A stretch of 8,208 nucleotides of DNA from CAZLMF01 sp964560565 (GTDB lineage: Bacteria; Bacillota; Clostridia; Oscillospirales; Ruminococcaceae): assembly GCA_964560565.1 (NCBI GenBank), contig CAZLMF010000068.1, forward strand, positions 1-8,208, read 5' to 3'. Below, piece by piece: positions 1 to 6,434 of this stretch; position 1 is the first letter of the stretch, and each line of letters starts with the position of its first letter. The notes beneath the pieces were generated by a model. That model saw nothing but the letters and a program-made list of their open reading frames with translations, ran no database searches and was not told the origin of the DNA. The position numbers and the translations under genes are program-made.

Positions 1-811
1 GAAACGCACTATCGCCTATGCTCGTCACTGAATCGGGGATAGTCACGCTTGTGAGGCCTATGCAGCCAGCAAACGCACCTTTGTCTATGATTTCTAATAT
101 AGAATCATCATCGAAAGTCACTGCTTTAAGGCTAGTGCAGTTACAAAACGCCCTTTCTCCTATGCTTGTCACTGATGATGGGATAGTTATGCTTTCAAGG
201 CCTGTGCATTTAAAGAATGCCCTATCGCCTATACTCGTCAACTGTGATGTTCCAGCGAAGGTCACGGTTGAAAGGTCTGTGCAGCCATTAAACGCATCAC
301 CATCTATAATCTTCACTGATGATGGAATAGCTATGCTTTCAAGGCCTGTGCATTTAAAGAATGCACTATCGCCTATGCTTTCTAATTTAGAATCAGCACT
401 AAACGTCACTGCTTTAAGGCTAGTGCAGTTACGAAACGCTCTCACTCCTATGCTCGTTACTGATGATGGAATAGCAATGCTTGAGAGGTTGTTGCAGTAA
501 GCAAACGCACCGTCGCCTATGCTTGTCACTGAATCGGGAATAGTTATGCTTGAAAGGCTTTCGCATTCGCAAAATGCACTATCGCCTATGCTTTCTAAAA
601 TAGAATCATCCTCAAAAGTCACGGTTGAAAGGCCTGTGCAGGAATAAAACGCACCATCGCCTATGCTCGTCACTGATGATGGAATAGCAATGCTTGAGAG
701 GTTGTTGCAGTAAGCAAACGCAGCATAGCCTATGCTCGTCACTGAATCGGGGATAGTCACGCTTGTGAGGCCTTTGCAGTAAGCAAACGCACTGTCGCCT
801 ATGCTCGTCAC
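1..811 (-). repeat. Tandem LRR_5 coding repeats with higher-order 213-bp and 144-bp units
   Basis: Eleven full repeats of 69 or 75 bp plus one partial repeat encode the LRR domain. Copies are very similar at DNA level. Bases 448-509 and 661-722 match over 62 bp with one difference seen near the start, at an offset of 213 bp (71 codons, three repeats). Bases 14-59 and 728-773 are identical. Bases 117-151 and 405-439 differ once (offset 288). Bases 175-231 and 319-375 are nearly identical (offset 144, two repeats). Every offset is a multiple of three, so gain or loss of units would keep the frame. Confidence 0.9.
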
Positions 812-1027
812 TTCTGTTGTAAGCTCAACACTTGAAATCGTTGTTTTATCAATGCTGCCCCTCCACGCTGTTGTGCCGCTATTGGTTGAGATTGTAAGCT
901 TTCCGTTGGTATCCAGTATCCAACCGTCACCACTGGTATCCGCTGATGCTGAGAAGGGTAGAATTATTACCGCCATTGCTATGCCAAGGAAAGTCACGAT
1001 GAGTTTCTGTGTTAATGTTTTTAGCAC
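1..1027 (-). CDS. BspA-type leucine-rich repeat (LRR_5) surface protein, 3' part missing
   Basis: The reading frame is open for 342 codons and runs off the left edge, so the C-terminus and any anchor are not visible. It starts at a GTG preceded by TAGGAG seven bases upstream. Residues 1-29 form a signal peptide (KLIVTFLGIAMAVIILPF core, likely cleavage after SASA), so the product is exported. Residues 30-72 resemble the usual cap of this family (GWILDTNGKLTIS). From residue 73 there are eleven complete repeats and one partial repeat of 23 or 25 residues with the pattern VTSIGDSAFxxCxxLxSVTIPDS, the Treponema pallidum-like/BspA LRR_5 consensus. Such proteins are usually adhesins or cell-surface binding proteins; the ligand here is unknown. 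It has its own promoter and is separated from the transport operon by a terminator hairpin. Confidence is high for the family and low for any specific role. Confidence 0.93.
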   Translation of the reverse strand, partial: MLKTLTQKLIVTFLGIAMAVIILPFSASADTSGDGWILDTNGKLTISTNSGTTAWRGSIDKTTISSVELTTEVTSIGDSAFAYCKGLTSVTIPDSVTSIGYAAFAYCNNLSSIAIPSSVTSIGDGAFYSCTGLSTVTFEDDSILESIGDSAFCECESLSSITIPDSVTSIGDGAFAYCNNLSSIAIPSSVTSIGVRAFRNCTSLKAVTFSADSKLESIGDSAFFKCTGLESIAIPSSVKIIDGDAFNGCTDLSTVTFAGTSQLTSIGDRAFFKCTGLESITIPSSVTSIGERAFCNCTSLKAVTFDDDSILEIIDKGAFAGCIGLTSVTIPDSVTSIGDSAF

Positions 1028-1034
1028 GATCTCA

Positions 1035-1040
1035 CTCCTA
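1035..1040 (-). promoter_or_regulatory. Ribosome binding site of the LRR gene
   Basis: TAGGAG on the minus strand lies seven bases before the GTG at 1027. It decides this GTG, since no ATG in the same frame is better placed and the next in-frame ATG (residue 18) would cut into the signal peptide. Confidence 0.75.
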
Positions 1041-1081
1041 AAATATTAGTTCGACGTAATTCGACTTTATATAATTAATAA

Positions 1082-1110
1082 ATTATATCATACTATTTTC
1101 ATTTTGTACA
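1082..1110 (-). promoter_or_regulatory. Promoter of the LRR gene (extended -10)
   Basis: On the minus strand, TGTACA (1105-1110, four of six matches to TTGACA) is followed after exactly 17 bp by a perfect TATAAT (1082-1087). A TG one base upstream of the TATAAT gives an extended -10, which compensates for the imperfect -35. Transcription would start near 1075, leaving a leader of about 47 bases. That leader carries a direct repeat, GTCGAA-TTAC-GTCGAA (1050-1065), which could be an operator or may have no function. Confidence 0.7.
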
Positions 1111-1198
1111 GGTTTTAAACTATTAAAATAAAGTCCAAGGTTACGCTCAAATATTATAGATTTTTTAAGGTAGGAGTTGGGCTTAGGGTTTTACAAGA

Positions 1199-1238
1199 AC
1201 AAGGCACATTGCAATAATTATATTGCAATGTGCCTTGT
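1199..1238 (-). terminator. Hairpin ending the carbohydrate transport operon
   Basis: A perfect 18-bp inverted repeat (ACAAGGCACATTGCAATA) surrounds a four-base loop, 38 bases after the yesL stop codon and before the LRR promoter. On the minus strand it is followed by TCTTGTAAAA, which is a poor U-tract, so termination may be incomplete or the stem may mainly protect the transcript 3' end. On the plus strand it is followed by GTTATTTTG, so some bidirectional activity is possible. Confidence 0.7.
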
Positions 1239-1276
1239 GTTATTTTGAAATCAAACGTTTATCGGAAAGTATTGAA

Positions 1277-1930
1277 TTAAGCATCTGGTGGCAGGTTTTC
1301 ATTCTTAATTGCGCTTCCCGGTTCCCTTTCAATATCACGAAAGACGTACATAGCGTTTGCGCTGATGGTAAGTATAATGATTGCCGGTCCAACTAAAACT
1401 CCAACCAGTAAAGTCGTTGTATTCCAAAGCATTGCAGCAATCTCAAACGCCACAATAAGGACCACAATAAAGGATCTGATAAAGTAGCGCATAGATATGC
1501 GAAATGAGTTCTTTATAGTTTTAGTAATAGTGTTTTCATATCGTGCAAGGAGAGGATATGCATACAGTAATGAGAATACAAAGATATATGTAGTCACCAC
1601 ACCGATAACTAAGAAAAACCAAGAGTTACTTTCAGCGATTCCCATAATCTGAAAATCCAAATAAATCACCCACGAACAGAGCAGCATGATTATCGACATT
1701 ACCGCCCCTTGCTTCCAGTTACTTGTAAATGATTTTACAAAGCTTCGAGCGATATGTCCTTCTTTGTTTTCCACCATTTTCATGGAAACATCAAATGCCG
1801 CAATGGTAGATATCCCAATAGTCACTACAGGAAGGCTAAATATAACCCATAAAACATTAAGCTTCACAGTGTCTAGTAGCCAGCTCATAAAACGATATGC
1901 TTTTCCATCAGGACTAAAAAAAGATGCCAT
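1277..1930 (-). CDS. yesL: YesL family (DUF624) membrane protein
   Basis: A 217-residue integral membrane protein with about five hydrophobic segments (roughly residues 20-46, 75-95, 104-128, 150-168 and 173-195). The start MASFFSPDGKAYRF, the segment SLPVVTIGISTIAAF at 32-46 and YPLLARYENT at 125-134 are hallmarks of YesL/DUF624. Members are commonly encoded beside LplA/B/C-type sugar transporters in Firmicutes, and their molecular role is not settled. I chose the ATG at 1930 because AAGGAA lies eight bases upstream and the product then begins like family members. The longer frame starting at 1978 adds 16 residues that do not look like the family, and its start lies inside a strong hairpin. 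It is the last gene of the operon, 58 bases after the binding-protein gene. The C-terminal tail (residues 199-217) is hydrophilic. Confidence 0.88.
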   Translation of the reverse strand: MASFFSPDGKAYRFMSWLLDTVKLNVLWVIFSLPVVTIGISTIAAFDVSMKMVENKEGHIARSFVKSFTSNWKQGAVMSIIMLLCSWVIYLDFQIMGIAESNSWFFLVIGVVTTYIFVFSLLYAYPLLARYENTITKTIKNSFRISMRYFIRSFIVVLIVAFEIAAMLWNTTTLLVGVLVGPAIIILTISANAMYVFRDIEREPGSAIKNENLPPDA

Positions 1931-1938
1931 AAACAATA

Positions 1939-1946
1939 TTCCTTCC
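1939..1946 (-). promoter_or_regulatory. Ribosome binding site that sets the yesL start
   Basis: GGAAGGAA on the minus strand is spaced eight bases from the ATG at 1930. The upstream in-frame ATG at 1978 has no such site and would be buried in the hairpin at 1953-1983, so the shorter form is preferred. Confidence 0.7.
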
Positions 1947-1952
1947 ACGAAA

Positions 1953-1983
1953 AGCGGATGCCACATTATATGCGGCATCCGCT
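1953..1983 (-). terminator. Intercistronic hairpin with T-run, likely attenuator or mRNA-stabilising stem
   Basis: On the minus strand the stem AGCGGATGCC pairs perfectly with GGCATCCGCT. An inner mismatch and two more base pairs lead to a five-base loop. TTTTCG follows directly, as in an intrinsic terminator with a short U-tract. It begins six bases after the stop codon of the binding-protein gene and ends 22 bases before the yesL start. It may terminate part of the transcription, or shield the 3' end of the binding-protein message from decay. Either would lower YesL relative to the lipoprotein. Confidence 0.7.
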
Positions 1984-1988
1984 ACTAA

Positions 1989-3746
1989 TTAATTGCCTCT
2001 TACTTGGTCATCAAGCGCTTTTCTTATTGCTGCTTCTTCAATGCACCACTGCAGACATAGATCATCAGGATCATACTGCTTAACCTTTTTAATCATTTCT
2101 GCAACAATAGAGTTGTATTCAGCATCATCTTTCGCGTAAATCGCTTTCCATGAGTAGTCAACGATAGCGGTAGCAACCTGTTCCCAAATTAGTTTGAGGT
2201 CGGCAGAGCGGCTAGATTCTTTATAAGATGTAGCCATTGATAGTTTGTATGGTTTATTATCTAAATACTCTGTAGTATCATAAAATCCAGTAAAGTCCAT
2301 CCAGTCTTGCTGAATGTCACTTGTTGCACCAGTGCGGTTGCTTCTCCATTGTGATGCGTTGTAAGTGTCACCGCTTGAGTCTGGGTTGTTTGCGTCAATG
2401 GTCCATGTGTTGTTATTAACCTGAAGGGCGCCCTTGTCAAAACTACCGCCGCCCCATTCGTCTGGAACCATAGTGTTTATCTTGTCTTTGTATGCAGTTT
2501 TACCATATTCGGTGAATTGTGTCAATCCATCGTCATCATAGTACCAGCAAAGATCCTTAGGGCCATACCAATAAGTCATAAAGCCTTCTGGAGTTGCCAA
2601 GTAGTTGATTATTTCCATACATAGCTCGGGGTATTCTGTGTTTGCGCCAATTGTCCACACTCTGTTACCACCTAAAACGTTCATACCATATGCAATAGGT
2701 GTTGCGTCATCAGGGGTTAACGTATACATGTACTTACCAGCAGCTGTATTTTCTTCAGAGTTGAAGATGGACTGGCCGCTAAAGTTAAAGATTGAGAAAA
2801 ATGTTCCGCCTGCAGAAACTTTTTGACCCATCTCATCGTATGTCTGCGTCATTGAGCTTGGATCAAGCAGTTTGTTCCTATATAGCTTGTTAAAGAATGC
2901 TAAGCTTTGCAGGTACATGCTGTTCTCATCCATTGAATAATAGAATTCGCCTGTATTTACATCATAATGACCAAAACCCATTTCATCATGGCCCCAATAA
3001 GCAGACGCAAGGGACTTCACATACATAACCATATTTCCATCCCAATCAGGCCATAGGGAAACAGCATAAGTCTCGTTTCCGTTGTCATCAGTAGGGGAAA
3101 TCTCTTTCATAGCTACAAACAAATCATACAAATCATCAATGTTTTTAACCGCAGGATACTCAAGCTGCTTGTATAAATCCCAGCGTATATCCCATGTGTA
3201 GAAAAACTCTTCGTGGTTGTCAGTGGAAGTAGCAATGTTATGCCCAAAGCCATATACCACAGGATCACCATCGGTAATGGACTTAGTCATGTTGGCATTA
3301 TTATCCAGAGCTTTGCTCATGTTTTCTAAAATATAAGGGCCGAAATCTGCTAGAATATTATCTTCATTCCAGTCAAACAACATTCCTCCCTTAACAGCTC
3401 TCTGATACTCTTCCCCGTTGCTTCCAAAGATAACGATATCACCCAAGTTTCCAGATTCCATACGGGTATCAAAAGTGCCGTCAGGATTGGGGATAATGGT
3501 CATTTCAACGTTAAACTTATCCTTTAATATCTTTGCAGACCACCCAGTTACCTTCCCTGAATAGTTGGCAAGTTGGCTATAAGCTGTCAGCTGAATGGGG
3601 GCAGTGTCATTTGAAGGTGTAGATACACTGGTATCTTTGCTTGAACCTGTGCCTGAAGCTTTACTAGAGCTTGATGACTCTGGAGTACATCCAGTTAGCA
3701 AAATAACACCGGCTAAAACACCTGCAATCAAATTCCTGATCTTCAT
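1989..3746 (-). CDS. Carbohydrate ABC transporter solute-binding lipoprotein (LplA/YtcQ-like)
   Basis: A 585-residue extracellular binding protein. MKIRNLIAGVLAGVILLTGC is a lipoprotein signal ending in a lipobox (LLTGC) with Cys20 as the lipid-modified residue. Residues 21-48 are a Ser/Thr-rich tether, and a large family 1 type solute-binding fold follows, with LGDIVIFG near 101-108. The C-terminal half is rich in Trp, Tyr, Asp and Asn, as expected for sugar-binding clefts. The length fits the large LplA/YtcQ class rather than the shorter MalE class of about 420 residues. It delivers the ligand, probably an oligosaccharide, to the two permeases encoded just upstream; the exact sugar cannot be read from sequence. 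I chose the ATG at 3746 because GAGGAGGAGATT precedes it and the lipoprotein signal starts there. An in-frame start 12 codons upstream would translate the ribosome binding site. A hairpin after the stop may favour high expression. Confidence 0.9.
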   Translation of the reverse strand: MKIRNLIAGVLAGVILLTGCTPESSSSSKASGTGSSKDTSVSTPSNDTAPIQLTAYSQLANYSGKVTGWSAKILKDKFNVEMTIIPNPDGTFDTRMESGNLGDIVIFGSNGEEYQRAVKGGMLFDWNEDNILADFGPYILENMSKALDNNANMTKSITDGDPVVYGFGHNIATSTDNHEEFFYTWDIRWDLYKQLEYPAVKNIDDLYDLFVAMKEISPTDDNGNETYAVSLWPDWDGNMVMYVKSLASAYWGHDEMGFGHYDVNTGEFYYSMDENSMYLQSLAFFNKLYRNKLLDPSSMTQTYDEMGQKVSAGGTFFSIFNFSGQSIFNSEENTAAGKYMYTLTPDDATPIAYGMNVLGGNRVWTIGANTEYPELCMEIINYLATPEGFMTYWYGPKDLCWYYDDDGLTQFTEYGKTAYKDKINTMVPDEWGGGSFDKGALQVNNNTWTIDANNPDSSGDTYNASQWRSNRTGATSDIQQDWMDFTGFYDTTEYLDNKPYKLSMATSYKESSRSADLKLIWEQVATAIVDYSWKAIYAKDDAEYNSIVAEMIKKVKQYDPDDLCLQWCIEEAAIRKALDDQVRGN

Positions 3747-3751
3747 AATCT

Positions 3752-3757
3752 CCTCCT
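3752..3757 (-). promoter_or_regulatory. Ribosome binding site that sets the binding-protein start
   Basis: AGGAGG within GAGGAGGAG on the minus strand lies five bases before the ATG at 3746. It is the strongest ribosome binding site in the operon, which fits the excess of binding protein over permease usual for ABC importers. Confidence 0.8.
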
Positions 3758-3791
3758 CATAATTAAAAAATGATTTCTTCATATCTTGAGC

Positions 3792-4742
3792 TTAACCCTT
3801 TACAGCGCCAAGCATAAGACCTTTTTCAAAATACCTCTGCATAAACGGATATACACAAAGAATAGGAATAATAGTAACCATTGAGATGGTATACTTTATT
3901 AGCTTATTGCTTAAAACCCCAACAAGTGCCGCTGTATCTGATGAGCTTGTACCGCCAGCAAGCAATGCACCTAGGTTGGAACTTTGGTTCATATAAATAT
4001 ACAATCTGTGCTGCAGAGTATAAAGCTCAGGGGAATTAGCATTTAGAATGTAGGAATCCTGAAATGAATTCCAATGCCCAACAGCACCGAAAATAGCAAT
4101 GGTTGCGAGAATTGGTTTACTGAGCGGCCATATGATTTTCCTAAATATCAACCAATAGCCTGCCCCATCAATAAATGCACTTTCTTCTATTTCTGCGGGG
4201 ATGGATTCAATGTAGGTTTTAACTAGTATAATATTATAAGGTGCCACTATTGAGGGAATAACATACGCAGCAAATGTGTCGGTAAGTCCCAACATGGACA
4301 TATTCAAGTACCATGGAATAAGCCCTGCATTAAAGTACATAGTGATGACTAAAAAGCGATACCAAAACTTTCTGCGCCACATTTGGTTTTTGGTAACCAA
4401 ATAACCAGCCAAGCCGGAAACAAACACCATTATAACAGTACCAATGACTGTCCTTAGCACTGTAACTATAATTGAGCGCCACAGGTCATCCACGTTTGCC
4501 ATAGCTATATAATTAGATATGGTTATATCTTTGGGGAATAAAGTGATGGCACCCTTTTTAACCAGGTCATTGCTGGAAATGGTGTTAATGAAGATATAGT
4601 AAAACGGAAAAATACAACTTAAAGTAAAAATTGAAAAAAAGCCATAGTTAAGTATATTAAAAACCATATCACCCGGGGACAACTTTAGAGCTTTCTTTTT
4701 TTTGTTGCTTTTCAACTGAATGTCAAAATCTTTTTTCTTCAT
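3792..4742 (-). CDS. Carbohydrate ABC transporter permease (LplC/YtcP-like)
   Basis: A 316-residue inner-membrane permease of the Type I importer (MetI-like) fold. After a Lys-rich cytoplasmic start (KSNKKKKALKL) come about six transmembrane segments. The cytoplasmic EAA loop, which contacts the ATPase, is at about residues 187-206 and reads EESAFIDGAGYWLIFRKIIW, followed by Pro. The C-terminus YFEKGLMLGAVKG is the typical ending of LplC/YtcP proteins. Length is normal for the family. The ATG at 4742 is preferred over a GTG two codons earlier because AAGGTGG is seven bases from the ATG but too close to the GTG. The gene begins 12 bases after the LplB-type gene ends and its ribosome binding site overlaps that stop codon, so the two are probably translationally coupled and pair as a heterodimeric channel. 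The ATPase partner is not in the window. Confidence 0.93.
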   Translation of the reverse strand: MKKKDFDIQLKSNKKKKALKLSPGDMVFNILNYGFFSIFTLSCIFPFYYIFINTISSNDLVKKGAITLFPKDITISNYIAMANVDDLWRSIIVTVLRTVIGTVIMVFVSGLAGYLVTKNQMWRRKFWYRFLVITMYFNAGLIPWYLNMSMLGLTDTFAAYVIPSIVAPYNIILVKTYIESIPAEIEESAFIDGAGYWLIFRKIIWPLSKPILATIAIFGAVGHWNSFQDSYILNANSPELYTLQHRLYIYMNQSSNLGALLAGGTSSSDTAALVGVLSNKLIKYTISMVTIIPILCVYPFMQRYFEKGLMLGAVKG

Positions 4743-4749
4743 ATTCACA

Positions 4750-4756
4750 CCACCTT
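4750..4756 (-). promoter_or_regulatory. Ribosome binding site of the LplC-type gene, overlapping the upstream stop
   Basis: AAGGTGG on the minus strand includes the last two bases of the TAA stop of the preceding permease gene and sits seven bases before the ATG at 4742. The overlap suggests coupled translation of the two permeases. Confidence 0.65.
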
Positions 4757-6227
4757 ACACTATACTTTTGCCACGAATTAATTTAGATAATCCGTTAGCA
4801 CTAAACAATAATAATAAACTAATGACAGATTTAACCATGCCTACAACTGTGGAGAGCGGAATTTGACCGCTTCCTATTCCAAGATTGTACACATAAAGGT
4901 CAAGTACTTGAATAGTTTCCTTGTTCATGGAATTTGAAAATACCAAGTACTGGTCTAATCCATTTGAAAGAAGGTTTCCAATGGATAACAGTAATAGTAC
5001 AAAGAAAGTTGGCATTAATTCGGGAACGGTAATATGCCACATCCTCGCAAAGCGCCCCGCTCCATCAACCTTAGCAGCTTCGTACAAGCCTTGATCAATA
5101 CTGGAAATAGAAGCAATATATATGATAGCACTCCAGCCTACACCCTTCCAAATGCCCCATGCCATCATTTTGAGCCACATATGGTTGTGATCCATAAGGT
5201 AGTTTGTCGAAGAATTTATGCCAATGCTTGACAGGAATGTGTTAATAAATCCGTCCGTAGAGAAAATAGCCAGCGCAATTGCATATACAAGAACCCAACT
5301 AATAAAATTGGGAATAGTCGTAAGTGCTTGAACCATGCGTCTAAATCTTGAGTTCTTTATCTCTGAGAGGAATATGGCAAATGCCATTGGAATCCAGCTA
5401 GTGAGAATTCCAAGTCCACTCATCGCCAAAGTGTTTTTCATAACCTGAACGATATCGCTTCTAGTTGCTTCGTTTTGAACCAGAGAAGTAAACCATTTCA
5501 AACCAACAAAGTTTTTCAAAGACAATGTCTCACCGGAATTGTAGTTAAAAAAGGCATACCTCCACCCATAAAGCGGCAGATAGCTAAATACAAAGGCAAG
5601 CGCAATAATGGGAAGCATCATTAGAAACAACTGGTATTTCGGATGTACATAAAATTTTTCGCCCTTTATACCTTTGGGCACTAAAATTAAATTGCATAAT
5701 GAAAGTAAAGCAATCACAATGATAACAGCAGCAAATAAGTAAAAAGCTGAGGGGAAAAGAGGCTGGATTCTATCAGCACCTTCAGAAGCAGTAATTAGCA
5801 AATATCCTTGATAGATACCTACAAGTCCAATTCCTTCAACAATAGCACCCGATAAGGTTGCTACAAGTCCTACTCTTTTCAAGTTGCGATTGCCTAGTGA
5901 CATGCAACCACCAACAGAAATAACTACAACACCGATGATCATTAGCATAGCGCTGAAAAATACGAACTTTATGCTATCCTCAGAAATCCAATTTTGCCTA
6001 AAGGCACGGCCAAAGTTGGAAATCAATGAATTGTACGATAGACCACTGGTAAACAGCGAGAGGTTTTTATTAATCTTTTCGCTTAGTCTAGCGGGATTCA
6101 TGCTAGGAAAAAACATGAAAACTATATTTAATAATATCAAAATCCGCATGAACCAGTAAACTATATCAGAAGCACGGCCTGCTATCCTTTTCAAACGCTG
6201 ATCCCCGCTTCTTTCTTTTGACGCCAT
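4755..6227 (-). CDS. Carbohydrate ABC transporter permease (LplB/YteP-like) with extra N-terminal membrane domain
   Basis: A 490-residue membrane protein. Residues from about 196 on match a normal LplB/YteP permease. It opens with HPKYQLFLMMLPIIALAFVF and YLPLYGWRYAFFNY, and the EAA loop at about 382-402 reads YEAAKVDGAGRFARMWHITV followed by Pro. It forms the import channel with the LplC-type protein. The family is usually about 300-320 residues, so residues 1-190 are additional. They hold about four hydrophobic segments (near 22-40, 87-108, 115-145 and 160-183) and a soluble loop (42-86); I do not recognise this part. An in-frame TAA nine bases before the ATG fixes 6227 as the earliest ATG. 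The nearest Shine-Dalgarno (AAGGA, 6241-6245) is 13 bases away, which is long, so initiation may be weak. It is the first gene of the operon. Confidence 0.9.
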   Translation of the reverse strand: MASKERSGDQRLKRIAGRASDIVYWFMRILILLNIVFMFFPSMNPARLSEKINKNLSLFTSGLSYNSLISNFGRAFRQNWISEDSIKFVFFSAMLMIIGVVVISVGGCMSLGNRNLKRVGLVATLSGAIVEGIGLVGIYQGYLLITASEGADRIQPLFPSAFYLFAAVIIVIALLSLCNLILVPKGIKGEKFYVHPKYQLFLMMLPIIALAFVFSYLPLYGWRYAFFNYNSGETLSLKNFVGLKWFTSLVQNEATRSDIVQVMKNTLAMSGLGILTSWIPMAFAIFLSEIKNSRFRRMVQALTTIPNFISWVLVYAIALAIFSTDGFINTFLSSIGINSSTNYLMDHNHMWLKMMAWGIWKGVGWSAIIYIASISSIDQGLYEAAKVDGAGRFARMWHITVPELMPTFFVLLLLSIGNLLSNGLDQYLVFSNSMNKETIQVLDLYVYNLGIGSGQIPLSTVVGMVKSVISLLLLFSANGLSKLIRGKSIV

Positions 6228-6370
6228 TTTTGTTTACCAATCCTTTCTATCTATAAAACATTAGAACTTATTGATATAAAGTACGTAGTAGATAATCTAG
6301 CAATCATCAATATAACCCTTGTCCATACTTCACATAATATATTCACTGCAAATGATTTGAAATCTAAGAA

Positions 6371-6404
6371 CACTAGGCTATCGCTACAACAGCGACAGCC
6401 TGTG
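6371..6404 (-). terminator. Hairpin terminator of the Thr-rich surface protein gene
   Basis: On the minus strand AGGCTGTCGCT pairs with AGCGATAGCCT around a GTTGT loop. This is eleven base pairs with one G-U wobble that forms only on this strand, so the RNA that would use it is the minus-strand one. CAC/GTG can extend the stem past a one-base bulge. GTTCTTAGATTTC follows, a moderate U-rich tail. It lies 30 bases after the stop of the surface protein gene and before the transport operon, separating the two units. Confidence 0.7.
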
Positions 6405-6434
6405 CACTAATAGTAATAATTGCAATAGATTGAC

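Noticed and set aside
18..500. Plus-strand open frame with repeated MLVTDDGIAMLSRPVHL-like peptide
   Set aside because: It is the antisense of the LRR repeat array; its regular peptide follows from the coding repeats on the minus strand, which has a ribosome binding site, signal peptide and family match.
1..811. Possible CRISPR-like or noncoding tandem array
   Set aside because: Repeat spacing of 69/75 bp is codon-exact and the translation gives a clean LRR_5 consensus, with no repeat-spacer pattern.
1253..1260. AAACGTTT palindrome after yesL, like the core of a catabolite-repression (CRE) site
   Set aside because: The flanks do not match the CRE consensus and it lies at an operon end, not near a promoter.
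6282..6287. TACGTA palindrome upstream of the transport operon, similar to TTACGTAA at 7282-7289 and TTACGTCG in the LRR leader
   Set aside because: The shared core is only four to six bases and its positions relative to promoters differ, so a common operator is not supported.
6228..6370. Promoter of the transport operon
   Set aside because: The operon should start here, but I found no convincing pair. TGGACA (a 5/6 match to -35) has only TAGATT at 20 bp, and TATATT has only a weak TTATGT -35, so no site is annotated.
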